In this document: positions 25,301-37,949 of the stretch, piece after piece
Position numbering within the stretch: position 1 is the first letter of the stretch
Layout of the letters: the number at the start of each line of letters is the position of its first letter
DNA from: Epiperipatus broadwayi
Lineage: Eukaryota > Onychophora > Udeonychophora > Euonychophora > Peripatidae
Assembly (NCBI GenBank): GCA_028023455.1
Contig: JAQFVV010012396.1
Coordinates: forward strand, 3,540,156-3,604,155
Reading direction: 5' to 3'
Length of the DNA stretch: 64,000 nucleotides
Made by a program: the position numbers and the translations under genes
The notes under the pieces: generated by a model
The model's input: only the letters and a program-made list of their open reading frames with translations
Database searches by the model: none
Told to the model about the DNA's origin: nothing

Positions 25301-28125
25301 CTATGTCAGTACTGCTTTCGTTCTCAAGATCTATCTATTTCTTTTAAAGTTGCCTCTTAAATCGTGGCGAAGTGAAGTAAGTCAAAATCAAAGTGATTTA
25401 TTGTTTAGTTATCTCTTTTAATGTTGATAACCCGCTTGATTTAAAGCGATTCCCTTTTTAACAGCGAATTCCTAAACGTACGCAATATTTTACCAACCCA
25501 TGTTTTAATTATTGATTTATTTGTTAGTCGTTTCACGTTAAAGCATTATATAATTAAAAGACCATATTGTAAACATATAAATCAAATATTCATTCGTGAA
25601 AGATATTATTTGGCATTTATAAAATATTAATTTTATTAATAATAAATTAGTGCATCTAATAGCAATGAGTTACATATAGTTTACAGGTCACTACCTCATT
25701 GGCACATAGATCTTCCCCGCCTATACTGAACGAAGCATTTAATTAATGTTGAATAATGTTTTCCAAATATTAGAAACTAGTAAAGAAAGTAGCTTTATTA
25801 TGTTAACCAATTATGTAATTATATTAAACAGTATTGTAAAACAAACCTGTAGTCTATATTGCTTTTATTATTATTAACCCCAGATATTGTATTGCTGATT
25901 TGATGGCTTAAACACACATACTTATTAAATTCTTATCCTAGTTAGACAATTTATTGATGAGTTTGCTTATTCATTTATATATAAATTCCATTAGTAAAGT
26001 AAAGATCTGTGACGACAGTAGTTTTAAGTAATTTATCTGGGTTTCTCATGTAAATCTCCGTGAGCTAGCGGGCCGTACAAAAGGAGTTTGTGCGTAATAA
26101 TAATACTATGTACTGTGTAGATATGACAAAGGAGTTCAAAAAGAGGTAAAATGTGAGTGATATCGAAACTGACCGGTACAATATTATTCACTATGGTGAA
26201 TGAACTGACTTTTTTGTAGTTGTTAAAAATGATAATCTTCTTTACTTTAGGTATTCCATAAATAATGGCACTAAATATTTTGTAAAGTCATTTGATGAAT
26301 ATTAAATAAAGTGCATTAATTATATTTTAATTTTATAATCAAAACACTATTGTGTATTGTTTAATGAATAAATTCTACTGAACATTTTTATCATAAATGT
26401 TACCATTTTATTTACAGAACATGTAGCCTTTAAGATGTCATTATTCTATGATGCCATCAATGTTACAAAATAACTACAATTTTGTTGACTGCCATCTTGA
26501 AAAAATGATAGATTTTAAAAATTAAGAAGTTTCAATTTTTTTTAAAGTTCATAATAGATAATAATCAATTGTAAATCAAAATAGTGATTACAAATTGATG
26601 ATGAATTACTATGGTAAATCTTCACATAAATGTCCATTACTAATTGGAGTAAAAAGAAGATTAACTAATTATATTTTTGTGGATATCTGTCCACACTATT
26701 CAATAGTAGGGGGAAAAGATGGTGACTGGCTAGCTAGCACAGCATTTGAAGGATTAGTCAAGTATATTTTCAGAAACATTATATATAAAGTGATAAAATA
26801 AGACAAAAAGATACTTTAAATTGCTGATATAGTGATTACTGTATCATTTATTGAATAACATTAAATGTCCACTTATAAAATTTTACATTATGAGTTGTAT
26901 AGTAAGTTCTTGCTGAAGGAAACTGCTAGATGCCTCAAGACACTATAAAAATAGTATTTTGTGTGTATACATGTTATAAATCATGCCCTACATAAATTAA
27001 CATGGGATTAGATTGGAAGCCTTTAGAGTTCAAGGACAGTTGTGGTTTAACGCTGCCATTTCTGGTATTCAAACTTCATCTGATTCCATATCAATAAACC
27101 ACTTCATTATTTATTATTGCAAATCATAAAAAAGCTAAATAAAATATTTAGAAAATAAGAAATAAAATATAAACTATTTTTCCCCCCAACTTGTAATATT
27201 TGACTGATTTAATTCGCCTTTATATTGAACTTCGTTTACTGAAGCTTTTAACGATTAGTAAATAATTTATATAATTGATATAGTTAAAAGATGTTGTTAA
27301 ATGCTTAGTAAATTATTAAACCTAGACAAAAAAGAAAATAATTAATTATTTATGTCAAAATTATTAAAAGATAATACATAACAGTATGTATACATTTAAA
27401 GAAACCATTTTAAAAATGAGTTTCTAAAAGTAAATCAAATAATATTAAGTTAACCATTAAATTATAAATAGAAACTAAAAATGTATCACCGTTATTTGTT
27501 CGCATTTACATTCGTGTTTTCTATATATTATCGTATATGAGTGCGGGTATATATACATAGGTAAAAGTAGGAAAAACAGCCCACATTGCCAAAAGCATAA
27601 GAATAACCCAACGGCCTTATAGTACAGATAATAATCTATACATCACCCAAGCATATGATCTGAATTTGAAAATTTTTCAGATAATTGTTGAGAACATTTA
27701 AGGATTTTTTATTTTTTTTAAAAAAAAAATCATTCTATATACAAACTACTTAGCTCTTCAATTATTTATTGGAAAATATATATTTAGCTAGCCTTAACTG
27801 GAGCGTAATGATTTGAGATTAATCTGTTTTTTGTCAAATAATGCATATAATTATATGATATAGCGAGATGCCATACTGCTATTGAAGCAGAAGTTCATAA
27901 CTTCATAATATTAATAATAAAAGTAATTTTTATACACTGTTAAATATAAATAAGCTTTATATTGCGTATATGTGTGTAAAGAAAATAACTTTTTAGATAA
28001 AAGTTAGAAATTTTTGCAATCAAGTTAAATGCTCTATTGTCATAAATCTATATATTGTAGTAAACTCATATAATGCTTCAGTCCTATTACTCTGTTAAGT
28101 GTAAATAGTAAAAGTAGTAACATGT
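25301..28125. other. AT-rich DNA without recognised gene
   Basis: A 68-codon plus frame at 26595-26801 has no recognisable domain. No SINE, LINE or splice-site-bounded exon was found. Confidence 0.4.
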
Positions 28126-28372
28126 ATATGTATTTATATGTTGGACTATTTCCACCATCTAATATGAGTATTGAATGGTTTTAGAAAAATTTAATACTAA
28201 CCTGTGTACTATTATTAACAGTTGAATGTATTTGGAATATGTAAATAAAGCTAAAATTTTAACAGTTGAATATATTTGGAATATTTAAATAAAGTTATTT
28301 TTTTAAAAAAAACATTCAATATTCATTATTAAATGATGGAAATAGTCCAACATATAAATACAAATAGAACAC
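28126..28372. repeat. Inverted-repeat element with internal tandem duplication
   Basis: TATTTATATGTTGGACTATT and the following TCCACCATC on the left are matched in reverse complement by GATGGAAATAGTCCAACATA on the right. Between the arms, a block of about 45 bp containing ACAGTTGAAT, TATTTGGAATAT and AAATAAAG occurs twice in tandem (28219-28305). Confidence 0.65.
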
Positions 28373-28699
28373 CATCATCACAAACCTTCAGGAAAACACT
28401 AATAACATATATTTTCACCCCAGAAGTGAAAAGAATATTAAACACTAAAACTAATGACAATCTACTAATTATTAGATTAATTATTTCAGAGTATACTAAA
28501 TCCACAAAGTACTATTCAACAGTTAAATAAATAAACAGCCCTAAACATACCACTGAAAGACAAAGATCTTTCCAAGAGTCCCTTATAAAGAAACACTGAA
28601 GACAAGAACAAGTGTCACTAGGTTACCAATTTTTTAGATAATGAACTTTCCATTCCTATTTTACCATTTAGTTAAAATTTATAGACATTCATTTATTGA

Positions 28700-28850
28700 C
28701 TAATAATATATCAGATGTCTGGCTAGTTCGGCTATGGGTTGGCTATCATTTTATTGAGGATTTTCAGTTTTCTTCACTGGGATTCATGCTAAGTCATACA
28801 CATGAAAGCAGATCAATTACCACTTCACTGTGAAGTCTTTCAACAATTAA
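28700..28850 (-). mobile_element. Possible tRNA-derived SINE
   Basis: On the minus strand, CAGTGAAGTGGTAATTGATC resembles an A box, and about 30 bases later GCATGAATCCCAG resembles a B box. A non-tRNA part containing CAACCCATAGCCGAAC follows. No second copy was found in the window, so the assignment is tentative. Confidence 0.35.
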
Positions 28851-29497
28851 ATACATCTTAAATATGATATAATTTATATTTTATTAAAATTTCTAAAAAA
28901 GCATTAAATGTTTTCAAACATAGTATTTTTCATATGACTTGTGTGAAACTCATATCATAACAAAACAATTTTTATTGTTAATTCTATTTTATCAGTAATT
29001 ACTTAAATATTAAATCTATTAACTATACAGATATTCTTTCATTTGGATTTATTTTTCCAAAGTTTTCCAAACAATACCATATTTGATTTGTCATATTTAA
29101 GTTGTTTTGATAACCATCTCCATTTTTATCTTTTTTACTTTTGGTATATTGAATTACTTTTATATCTTCATATTAAATTTCAGATTACCATCAGATTTTT
29201 ATTATTTTTTAATGGTGTCTGTCATATTCATGATGTAGTTTGAAGCCATAAACTTTTTTTAGATTGGGTCAGCCTTAGGTTTTTTGTTAACAAACCAGTA
29301 TTGATCAATTGATTATCTAGATGGAAACTAAGGAAAAATGATCAAACAATCATCATTCAATATATCTTAAGACTTGTAAGTAATATTTTTCCAACTTTGT
29401 TATTTATAGGGAAAAGGTTCTTAGAAAGGTCTTTACCCTGTATTAGACTATTTAATCTGCAACAGATATAATACTGTATAGCATTCCAACGAAGAAT

Positions 29498-30054
29498 ATT
29501 TATTTTTATATAAATATTTCAAATTAGATTTTTTAATCATAAGCATTATTTACAAAAAACTATTAAAATATTTTTATAAAAATAAATTCTAAAATATAAC
29601 CATAAAATCAAAAAATGAAGAAATAAATTACTTTTTTTTCATGTGTCATAGCATCGGCCAGGAAGTAAACCCACTAACCCTAGACAACTGCTTGTAAGGC
29701 TGCTGTGCATTTTTATAATCAATTATTATACTGCAATAAATTTGCTTTTATTATTGTAAATATTAGTTACAATAAGTTTTATATTTGTCTTAAAAAGTAA
29801 CAAAATAGCAATCATTTGTAAAAGACAAGAAAATTTACAGCCATTTAGATTACAAGAGTTATGAAATATCATAATACATAAAAAAAGATAGCATAAAATT
29901 TATACAACTTGAACTAAATTTCAACTAATTTGATTTTTGAAAAATAGAAATATCCTTAGGACAATACTAAGATGAACACCTGTTCAGTTAAGAAAAAATA
30001 TATGAAATTAAAGCATTTGAAAATTTATACTGGTCTTAGATACCACTTGTAGCC
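29498..30054 (+). repeat. Dispersed repeat, copy B, with nested SINE
   Basis: Colinear with copy A at 19781-20432. The match is interrupted at about 29632-29710 by a minus-strand SINE of family 1, then resumes with the ATTATTATACTGCAATAAA block. Confidence 0.65.
29632..29710 (-). mobile_element. tRNA-derived SINE (family 1), 5'-truncated
   Basis: On the minus strand it reads TGCACAGCAGCCTTACAAGC, then GGGTTTACTTCCTGGCC (B-box region) and GATGCTATGACACATGAAA with an A run. It lacks the A-box end present in the copies at 3380 and 15639. It is inserted in dispersed repeat copy B. Confidence 0.65.
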
Positions 30055-31488
30055 ATTATGGGTTAAATATTGTTTTAATTTTTACTTTTATTTACTTTAT
30101 CTACCTACTAAACTATCAACCTTTCTCATCATATTAAATCTATCATTTACTTAATTTTATATTTGTTCTCACTATGAATTAGCACATAAAAGAGCATGAA
30201 AAAGGTTTTTCAAAATAATTGTTCTAGTATTTGACTTAATCACATTCATCTAAAGTTTATACTTCAAGATAGTCTCCTTGTTTTGCAAGCTGTAGTGCTT
30301 TTTAATATCTGAATAATTTTTACAAAGGCTTTTAGTCAACTGAATTTAAGCATATTATATACTCATAAAAAGGTCTCAGCAATGACTCTTGATCATAAGA
30401 ATAGCATTCTGCATATTTATAAAAGTTTCAACAGAATTTATAGGGTCATATATGATTGCTTGCTTCCATACCCATTAAAATGATGTAATAGCTGTTGATA
30501 TAATTGTGATCAGCTACCACTAACATCTTATGCTATTTCTACTTCCAATATTAATAGAAAAAGTAGATAATATCAAAATGGATAACACATAAGGTTAACA
30601 ACTTGTGAACACATGTATAGGGCTAAACAATTATAGAATCCACTTTTTATGAACCATGAAATAAATGTCTTCATTTGTGTAAATTAAGATTGCTGATAAT
30701 ACTGCATTTTTAATTTTCTCTTTTAAGATGCACATCTAAATAAATTGATTAAAATAAAAGTTATATTCGCAATATGGCATCAAATTCTGATCCAACAATT
30801 ATTTAAATTGTTAAAAAAAATTTAAATATCAGAAAACTTACAATATCACTATTGGCATATTATCTTCTGCCATTATAAAAGCTTGAACACTACATAGAGA
30901 TATAAAGACTGCCAAATGTTTTTATTATAAATTTATTATGGTAGACAATTTTAGTAGACTTGTGAAAATGTTGTATCTCAAAAATGTATATATTACTTAA
31001 TGGCTTACACAATTACTAGAACTATGGCTGTAATATGAAATACAAAACGTTCTAACATTATATTTGTATTCAGAAATTTATTTTTATACAAATATTTTTG
31101 GGAGTTCCAAAATGCTTTTTCCTAGAGCATACATATTTCCAATTTAGTCTCTGATTTGGAATATTTAAGCTACAATGTTTTTTGCATACACAAACTTAAT
31201 AATAATAACGATTTTGTGCTCTCCATATTTATTAAATCATTCAGGAGCAAATGAAATATAAGGCCTATATGTATAAAAATTAAATTTGAAAGTTTTATTT
31301 ATTAAAACATTATATAATTCATTCATTTAAAACTATAATTTTCATGCTCATAATTACTTTAATTTGCTATAATTTTATACTGCAAAAATTATAACTTTGT
31401 TTAATGTCATTAGCCAAACAAAAATGTAAGGTTTGAAAATTTATTATCTAATTACTTGACACAAATATTTATATATATATATATATAT
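30055..31488. other. AT-rich DNA; possible transposase-like minus fragment
   Basis: On the minus strand near 30230-30330 one frame reads KALQLAKQGDYLEV, which is faintly reminiscent of transposase C-termini, but I cannot name a family and it is too short. Otherwise nothing. Confidence 0.3.
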
Positions 31489-31799
31489 GACATATTTTAC
31501 AGGTTCATCCGTGTTAAAAAATTTAAATATTGATATACTGACATCACACAAGTCATCCACTGGGTGACAAAAGGTAGAAAGACAGTTGTAAAGGTGCTAC
31601 AATCACTGATTTGAAAAAAATGTTAAAGTTCCACCAATAGCAAAAATGTTAAATTAAAAATGTTTTTTAAAAAAATCTTTCCAAATAGGAGGAAGTTTGC
31701 ATGTATCATCTTGCTTATTGATACAACTTGGCCTTTTAAGTATTTCAATGACTTCTCTGATTTTGCACTGGTAGAGATTATCACATCTGGATATGATAC
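31489..31799. repeat. PLE left inverted terminal repeat
   Basis: From GACATATTTTACAGG to ATCACATCTGGATATGAT, this is the reverse complement of the right arm at 33124-33448, with scattered substitutions and short gaps. Because the right arm contains the last codons of the element's protein, this left arm contains them in antisense; the open frame 31623-31823 minus is part of it. Confidence 0.85.
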
Positions 31800-32745
31800 T
31801 ATGCATTTGGAAAAAAACAACAAAAACCATTATTAATAAATCACGTATTGAAACAGAGATAAAAAATAAAATAATCCCTCGTGAAAAATCAGGTGTCTGT
31901 CCAAAATTTTATGGAATTTCAAAAATTCACAAACCAAATACCTGCCTTTGTCTAATAGTAAGCACAATAGGATCTCCAACTCTTATTTTAGCTAGATATT
32001 TATTGGATTTCATTAAACCTACAATCCCATCTATTAAATCATACATTAAAAACTCTTTTCATTTTATTTCTGTTTTAAAAAATTTAAAAATTCATGCTAA
32101 TGACATTCTGGTCAGTTTTGATGTCGTGTCTTTGTTTACAAACATTCCAATTGATGAAGCTTTAAATATAATTTCACGATGTTGCAATTTACCAGACGAT
32201 ATTATTGCTTTGATTAAACATGTCTCTTGAACACATACTTTATATACAATGGACAGCATTACAGACAAGTTTTTGGTACCCCTATGGGCTCACCTATTTC
32301 AGGAGTAATAGCTGATTTATTCATGGAAAATATAAAAACTCCTGCTTTAGAATCATCATCTTTAAAACCTCTCATTTGACTCAGATGCATAGATGAGACT
32401 TTTGTTATATGGCAACATGGGAAAAATAAATTAAATGATTTTTTCTTACATTTAAATAATATGCATCCTCATATTAAATTTACAATGGAGACAAAGTCTG
32501 ATGGAAAACTCCCTTTTCTTGATGTAGTTTATCTTTTTCGATTTACAGAAAGAGTACACACAGGGACAGATATTTATATTTTCATTTTCATCATCACCCA
32601 ACACAGATAGTTTCTGTAGCCAAAATACTTTTAAATAGAGCAATTAACCTTTCAGATAAAACACATCTAAAAGAAGAAATAAATCATATTAATACTCTTT
32701 TATTAGCAAATAGTTATAATTATAAATTTATAAAAAATTATTATT
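31793..32745 (+). pseudogene. PLE reverse transcriptase remnant
   Basis: The open frame 31793-32230 gives PKFYGISKIHKP (fingers), then GSPTLILARYLLD, SYIKNSFHF and LVSFDVVSLFTNIPI, which carries the catalytic aspartate of motif A. After a frameshift at about 32225, a second frame reads YNGQHYRQVFGTPMGSPISG (motif B). An in-frame TGA follows, then RCIDETFVIW where motif C should read IDD, so one catalytic aspartate is changed to glutamate. Another frameshift near 32530 leads to FSIYRKSTHRDRYL and a region with KTHLKEEINHINTLL. The order is as in Penelope enzymes. The N-terminal domain upstream of the fingers is missing. Confidence 0.85.
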
Positions 32746-32859
32746 TCAAGCCCAAAATGGACAAAATAGGAAACAAAAAGATGATAAATCAGCTATTAGG
32801 ATTTGTGTTCCATATGTAAAAAGAACTACAGACAATATTGGACATAAAAAAAATTAAAA

Positions 32860-33213
32860 TTCTATAATATAGATACAGCATTTTCTACTCATCAAAAGAT
32901 CAACAATATAATAACCAAGCCTAAGGATTCAATCCCTCTTGAATCTCATCGTGTTTATCAAATCTCATGTGAAAATTATAAAGCTTATTACATAGGTATG
33001 AGTAATCATCACATCAGTGTTAGGATAGATGAGCATGCTAATGCAGTTAAATAACACTCATCATCAGTAGCACTCTCACTCCATACTATAGATTCAGGTC
33101 ATAAAATTGATTTTCCCAGTATCAGGATCATATCCAGATGTGATAATCTTTACCAGTGCAAAATTAGAGAATCCATTGAGATACTTAAAAAGCCAGATTG
33201 TATCAATAAGTGA
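32860..33213 (+). pseudogene. PLE GIY-YIG endonuclease remnant
   Basis: The plus frame reads THQKINNIITKPKDSIPLES, then HRVYQISCEN and AYYIGMSNHHISVRIDEH. These match the GIY-YIG core, with VYQI in place of GVY.I, YYIG, and the arginine and glutamate-histidine region (SVR..EH) intact. An in-frame TAA at about 33050 interrupts it. The tail then continues as SIRIISRCDNLYQCKIRE and ends at TGA 33211-33213. Between 32745 and 32860 the frame is disturbed by a further indel. It is not functional. Confidence 0.8.
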
Positions 33214-33448
33214 GATGATGCATGCAAACTTCTTCCTATTTGGAAAGATTTTTTTAAAAAAAACATTCTTAATTTAACATTTTTGCCATTGGTGGAATTT
33301 TAATATTTTTTTCAAATCAGTGATTGTAGTGCCTCTACAACCATCTTTCTACCTTTTGACACCCAGTGGATGACTTGTGTGATCAAGTTGAAACATCGGC
33401 ATATTAATATTTAAATTTTTTAACATGGATGAACCCACAAAATATGTC
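33124..33448. repeat. PLE right inverted terminal repeat
   Basis: It covers the end of the coding region (CGATAATCTTTACCAGTG-like block, stop at 33211-33213) and the 3' untranslated part, ending AATATGTC at 33448. Around 33361-33395 lies GGATGA, a CTTG/CAAG stem, TTGAAAC and ATC. This has the layout of a hammerhead core but with substitutions at C3 and U4, so it is at best a degenerate ribozyme. The left arm has lost part of that motif. Confidence 0.8.
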
Positions 33449-34426
33449 TTTTATATATGCAATCCATGAAAATTTTCATATCAACATATATATATATATA
33501 AAGTTCTCTGCTAGAACCAAGATGATTTGAATATATTCCTTCAAAAATGCTTGATCACTTATTCTACAATCTCAATTTTTTGAATAAGATCATTATAAAG
33601 TCTAACAAACTCTTTCTCTCTTTATATATATAAGCCATGTGATAAAATATAAAATTTGAGTTTAAGCCGGGCAAGGTTTAAAAAGTTTCCATATTCCAAT
33701 AAGGTTAGAATTTTTATTTAGCATCTAATAAACAATCATAAAGTATTGAACAATAATTAAACATTTTCCATTGCTTAAATTTCTTACAAATTTGCAAAAA
33801 TAAATAATTTGATTAATTTACTTCTTAATATCTAGCTATTACTAATTAGAGAATAAAACATATATAAAATTTTAGAACCTCCACTCAGAAGATGGCAAAC
33901 CTCTGTTTTTGTACATTTAATGCTTTTTTTAAAAAATCCATTTTAAACCTATATATGCATATTACTTAGAAGCAGGTGATAAATGAAAAAATTGCATTTT
34001 GAACAAATGATTACTGAAAAAAAAATATTTCTAATGTTTTTAACATCTCTTGCGCAATAAAGTATTTGATACTATTAGCTACAATAAATTTTAACATAAA
34101 AATTCTTAGCAGTAAATCATTATATAAAAAGCTAATTATAAATTCATATGCAAAATATTATAGTTTTGAATAGTTAACACTAAGGCTCCTTATATATATA
34201 TATATATGTGTGTGTATGTGTGTGTAATTAAAAAAAATCCCTTTACATATCTATTTATTTCCATACATTTGCATTAGCTTAATGGCTGATTATTACTATT
34301 ACAATCTATAAAAAAAACATTGTGCTATATAAAATAAATATATTTTTATTCTTATAATTTTGATTGAAAAACGATCTTTTTCAGTGTTATAAAACATATT
34401 ATCAAATTATATATATATATATATAT
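33449..34426. other. AT-rich DNA with (TA)n tracts
   Basis: (TA)n runs occur at about 33487-33499, 34193-34206 and 34409-34426. The last directly abuts the LTR element and is its insertion site. No gene seen. Confidence 0.5.
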
Positions 34427-36095
34427 TGTACCGGGTTGAACCACTGAAACCACCTACTTATACATATATATGAGTTTTGGCCAGTTTCAAACTCCTTCAT
34501 AATACATTTATAATCTTATAAATGTTACGTGAACGAACCGGCACGTTCGAGCAAAATGGGAGATCTTATTGATAGCTTTAACTATCAACAATGGCCCATC
34601 TCGGCTGCTAGATTCAAACCCCTACTATCCAAATACTTTATTTGTTTTGGGGTAAACCCCGGGGCGCCAGCTAGTCTGAAGACTAACGTATTCGGGCAGT
34701 AGGCTCATAATCCAGCGCTCGAAACATTCCCTTAAACTAGCTCAGTCTAATTTTATTCAATAACAAATTATACAAAATTGGTGGTGGAAAGAATTAATAA
34801 AAGGTTGGTAAAAAGAATTGACCGACAAATAAAGTTTAAGTTTTAAAGACAATTTATTAACTAACATTAAATAATTTTAAACATTCTATAAATTTAATAT
34901 AATACACACACATTTTAAATTAACATTTCTAAACTAGTTTAAATATTCTTGTAGATTTTAATAGTAGAACACTGGTATTTATATAATTTAACTAATAACA
35001 CTGATATAATGATCACGCACATATTAACTCATAATAATAAAGCATTAATAGCATTTGAAACTTAAACACACATATCAATAGTTCATTTTATGTATGATAG
35101 AGTTCATATAATTTGAATCTTGAATATTTACGAATTACAGCGGTGGCTACTATGTATAAATGATAATAAATAAATGTTTACCTAGGATTTTTGGGAACGG
35201 GGATATTGCTTGTTGTTGGCTGCTTCTGATGGATTATATCTAACCGGTTAGATTTGGATGTTTCTTGAAGAGATTTTATGCGAAACCATTTGCTTTATTC
35301 TTGAAGACAGTTGAACGTTTGACGGAGGATTTCTGAGTTGTTATGCAGACATTATTTCTCAGGCAGGTTTTGATGATCTTGTTGGACTAAAAAGGCTGGA
35401 GCACGAGCGTATATTTCCAAAAGCTGCTCAACAATGCATGTTTGTTTCTGGATTCATAATAGAAATGCACTGTTATCAACTGGAACAAGACTGTCACTGC
35501 AAACTAGACTGAATAAAACTCTTAACTGATTGTCCGATAAAATATTCCGTATTTATACCGATGAAGTGTTTTCCTTTTGATATCCTCCAGCAAATATCTG
35601 TTGTCGAAATTCTTTAGCAATTAATCCTAAGACAATGTGTTTTTTGATTGATTGTTTAATTAGTAGTAGCTATTTCAAAACGTGTTGTTTTCATATCTTT
35701 AATTAGTAGTGCACCGCTGTGTTTTTTTTTAAATACATTTTTCATTTATTTATAATATTTAATACTGATACATTTTTTTTTACATTCGCACGCACATATA
35801 TAATTTTACTCTACACATCAAAACTAGTTTTAAGATTATTTTTCTTCTTTAATTTAAATGAAGAGATTTATATATATTTTTTAAAGCTTTTAAATTGTAT
35901 TTCACTAATAATAATAAACTCTTTACTTCCTTTTTATAAAACCTTCAGTTTAACTTTAAGAAAACCCCCTTCCCACTTTAAATCAATGATTTTTCAACTT
36001 TTATTTCAAACTCTTTTGCGAAAGATTTTTTTGTTTTAATAATTTTTTTACGACAAAATTATTTTATATACATGTGCCAATTTGGCCTTGGCACA
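34427..36095 (-). repeat. 3' LTR
   Basis: In element orientation it starts TGTGCCAAGG directly after a purine tract and ends CCCGGTACA at 34427, bordering (TA)n. The open frames seen in it (35719-36039, and 40797-40982 in the partner LTR) are not conserved as proteins. Confidence 0.9.
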
Positions 36096-36118
36096 TTACA
36101 CCCCCCTCCGTTTTAGAG
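36096..36118 (-). other. Probable polypurine tract
   Basis: On the minus strand AAAACGGAGGGGGGTGTAA lies immediately before the 3' LTR. This is the expected position and composition of the plus-strand primer for LTR retrotransposon replication. Confidence 0.6.
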
Positions 36119-37949
36119 TAAAATGCGTCATTTTTGACCATTTTATCTCTTGCAATTTTAATTCTTGACTCTAAAGATTTATTAATTTATTATTTTAGAT
36201 AATTCCTACACATGTGTATACGTGCAGCATAATTCTACACCTACTAATATTCTAGATATCGAGTTATTACTGGACTTGCTTACAGGGAATCTATAATAAA
36301 TAAATCCCTTTTTGCACGCATCATAAGGTGCAGCAGTACCAAGAAAATAACCTAAAAGGATATCTGGATAAATACATTTAAGATACTCATCATAAGGTAT
36401 CGTATTTACTGAATATTTCCAGTGTACGTACGCGTATATACACATGTATACCTATACACTCTTAATACACTTAGATTGACTTATTATTATTTTTTTTATT
36501 ATGAATCTTACAACCTTATTTTTAAATTCACATGAACCATATCTTACACTATTTATTTATATTACAATATTATTTATAACCCTTAAGAAACATTATTTAA
36601 AATATTTATTTACACTAATCTTATAATATTATTTTTAAATCATTACGAACATCTTTATTTAACATGCGTGTATTCAATAAAATAAAATAAAAAAATCGAT
36701 TAGTTTATTACGAGTCATTCTTCATTATTATTTACTATAGATTTATTTATGCTTATTTATTTAACTTGATTTTATCGATTTTATTTTAACTATTTGACCT
36801 ACTTATTTATTTACGAACATTTTTCTTAATTAATATGTGCGTTGATCACTTTTCCTAAGTATTTACCACTTCAAATTCTTATTTTTCTAGAGTGTATTTT
36901 TAGTTTTTATTTTCATCATTAGGTAATAAATGTAATGTTAAGAGAAGTAGGCAGCAAAGTATAAGGCAATTCAAACACACAGATAGATTTTGTGCTGATT
37001 TAAACCAACTTTTAATTTCTTGCAGAAGTCGTGACTACAGCATGGGCATTTTTGTGCACAACGGATCATGAACAGGGACTTTAAGATTGCGAATGGCAGG
37101 ACTATCTCTACTGCACATTCGACTTACTAAAATATTTATTTTATTTGGTTACTGGGAATTTTTCCTCCAGATTTATTAACTTTTATATGCCAGGACTTTT
37201 CTACTGGCGCATCATCATCAGTATTATTTATTCTTCGCACTACCCATCTGTAGAACAAAGTCACCACAAGAAAAGGCTTAATCCAACAAAAGTCAGGCCT
37301 GGAATTTATCTCCTTGCCCAAATACTCGCACACACCTCAATCCTAATTTAATACACTTTTTTTTTTTAACTTTATTTGATAATGTTTTATTTCCATTAAT
37401 ACTTTCATTATACACTTATTTATTTCATTTTTATTTTTAAAGCGTTATTTTTACTCTCCCTTTTTTTTTTTTTAAAAAAAAACATTTTCATTTTGTTTGT
37501 CTATTTTGATTTTACACATTTATTTTGTTTGTGTCACGCTCCGCTATGTTCTAGACTTATGAGCTGGGATATCAATATAATCGATAAGACATAATCGAGG
37601 GTTTTTGACATAATCATTTTGCTTGTCTATTTTGATTTTACACATTTATTTTGTTTGCGTCATGCTCTGCTATGTTCTAGACTTATGAGCTGGGATATCA
37701 ATATAATCGATAAGACATAATCGAGGGTTTTGACATAAATTGTTTTATCGTTGCTTTGACATTTTAAAAACTCTAAGATTGTTATTTTATTTTACTAAGA
37801 CTAACTTTAATCATTTTTAATTATTCAAACTAACTTGATACTCATTTTTACATTTATTTCATTAAACTTTGTTAAACATTTTCCATTATTCCGAGTCCAT
37901 GGTCGTTAATAACTAGGTCAAGCCGGCGAATCCGTCAGATTACATATTT
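36119..37949. other. Internal region of the LTR element downstream of gag, no pol
   Basis: AT-rich, with only short frames (36206-36445 and 37136-37333 minus, 37145-37351 plus). None resembles protease, reverse transcriptase, RNase H, integrase or envelope. A block at 36950-37330 is less AT-rich and may derive from captured or decayed sequence. Confidence 0.6.
37497..37740. repeat. Tandem duplication, two copies, 126-bp period
   Basis: TTGTCTATTTTGATTTTACA starts at 37497 and again at 37623. Both copies contain ATGTTCTAGACTTATGAGC and AATCGAGGGTTTT. They differ at a few bases (GTGTCACGCTCCG versus GCGTCATGCTCTG). It lies just downstream of gag within the LTR element. Confidence 0.9.

Larger units (their letters stand above)
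31489..33448 (+). mobile_element. Defective Penelope-like element (PLE)
   Basis: This element has reverse transcriptase remains, a GIY-YIG endonuclease remnant and long terminal repeats in inverted orientation. That combination is characteristic of Penelope-like elements, which prime reverse transcription at a nick made by the GIY-YIG domain. The coding remains are on the plus strand. The N-terminal part of the reverse transcriptase is missing and the frame is broken several times, so it is not autonomous. A (TA)n tract touches or nearly touches each end. Confidence 0.85.

Noticed and set aside
30230-30330. Transposase C-terminal relic on the minus strand
   Set aside because: Only about 14 suggestive residues; no further blocks in order.
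35719-36039. 106-codon plus frame in the LTR
   Set aside because: Phe/Leu-rich translation of AT-rich LTR sequence; not kept open in the partner LTR.
36206-36445. Possible remnant of pol or env after gag
   Set aside because: The 79-residue minus frame has no protease, reverse transcriptase, integrase or membrane-protein features.
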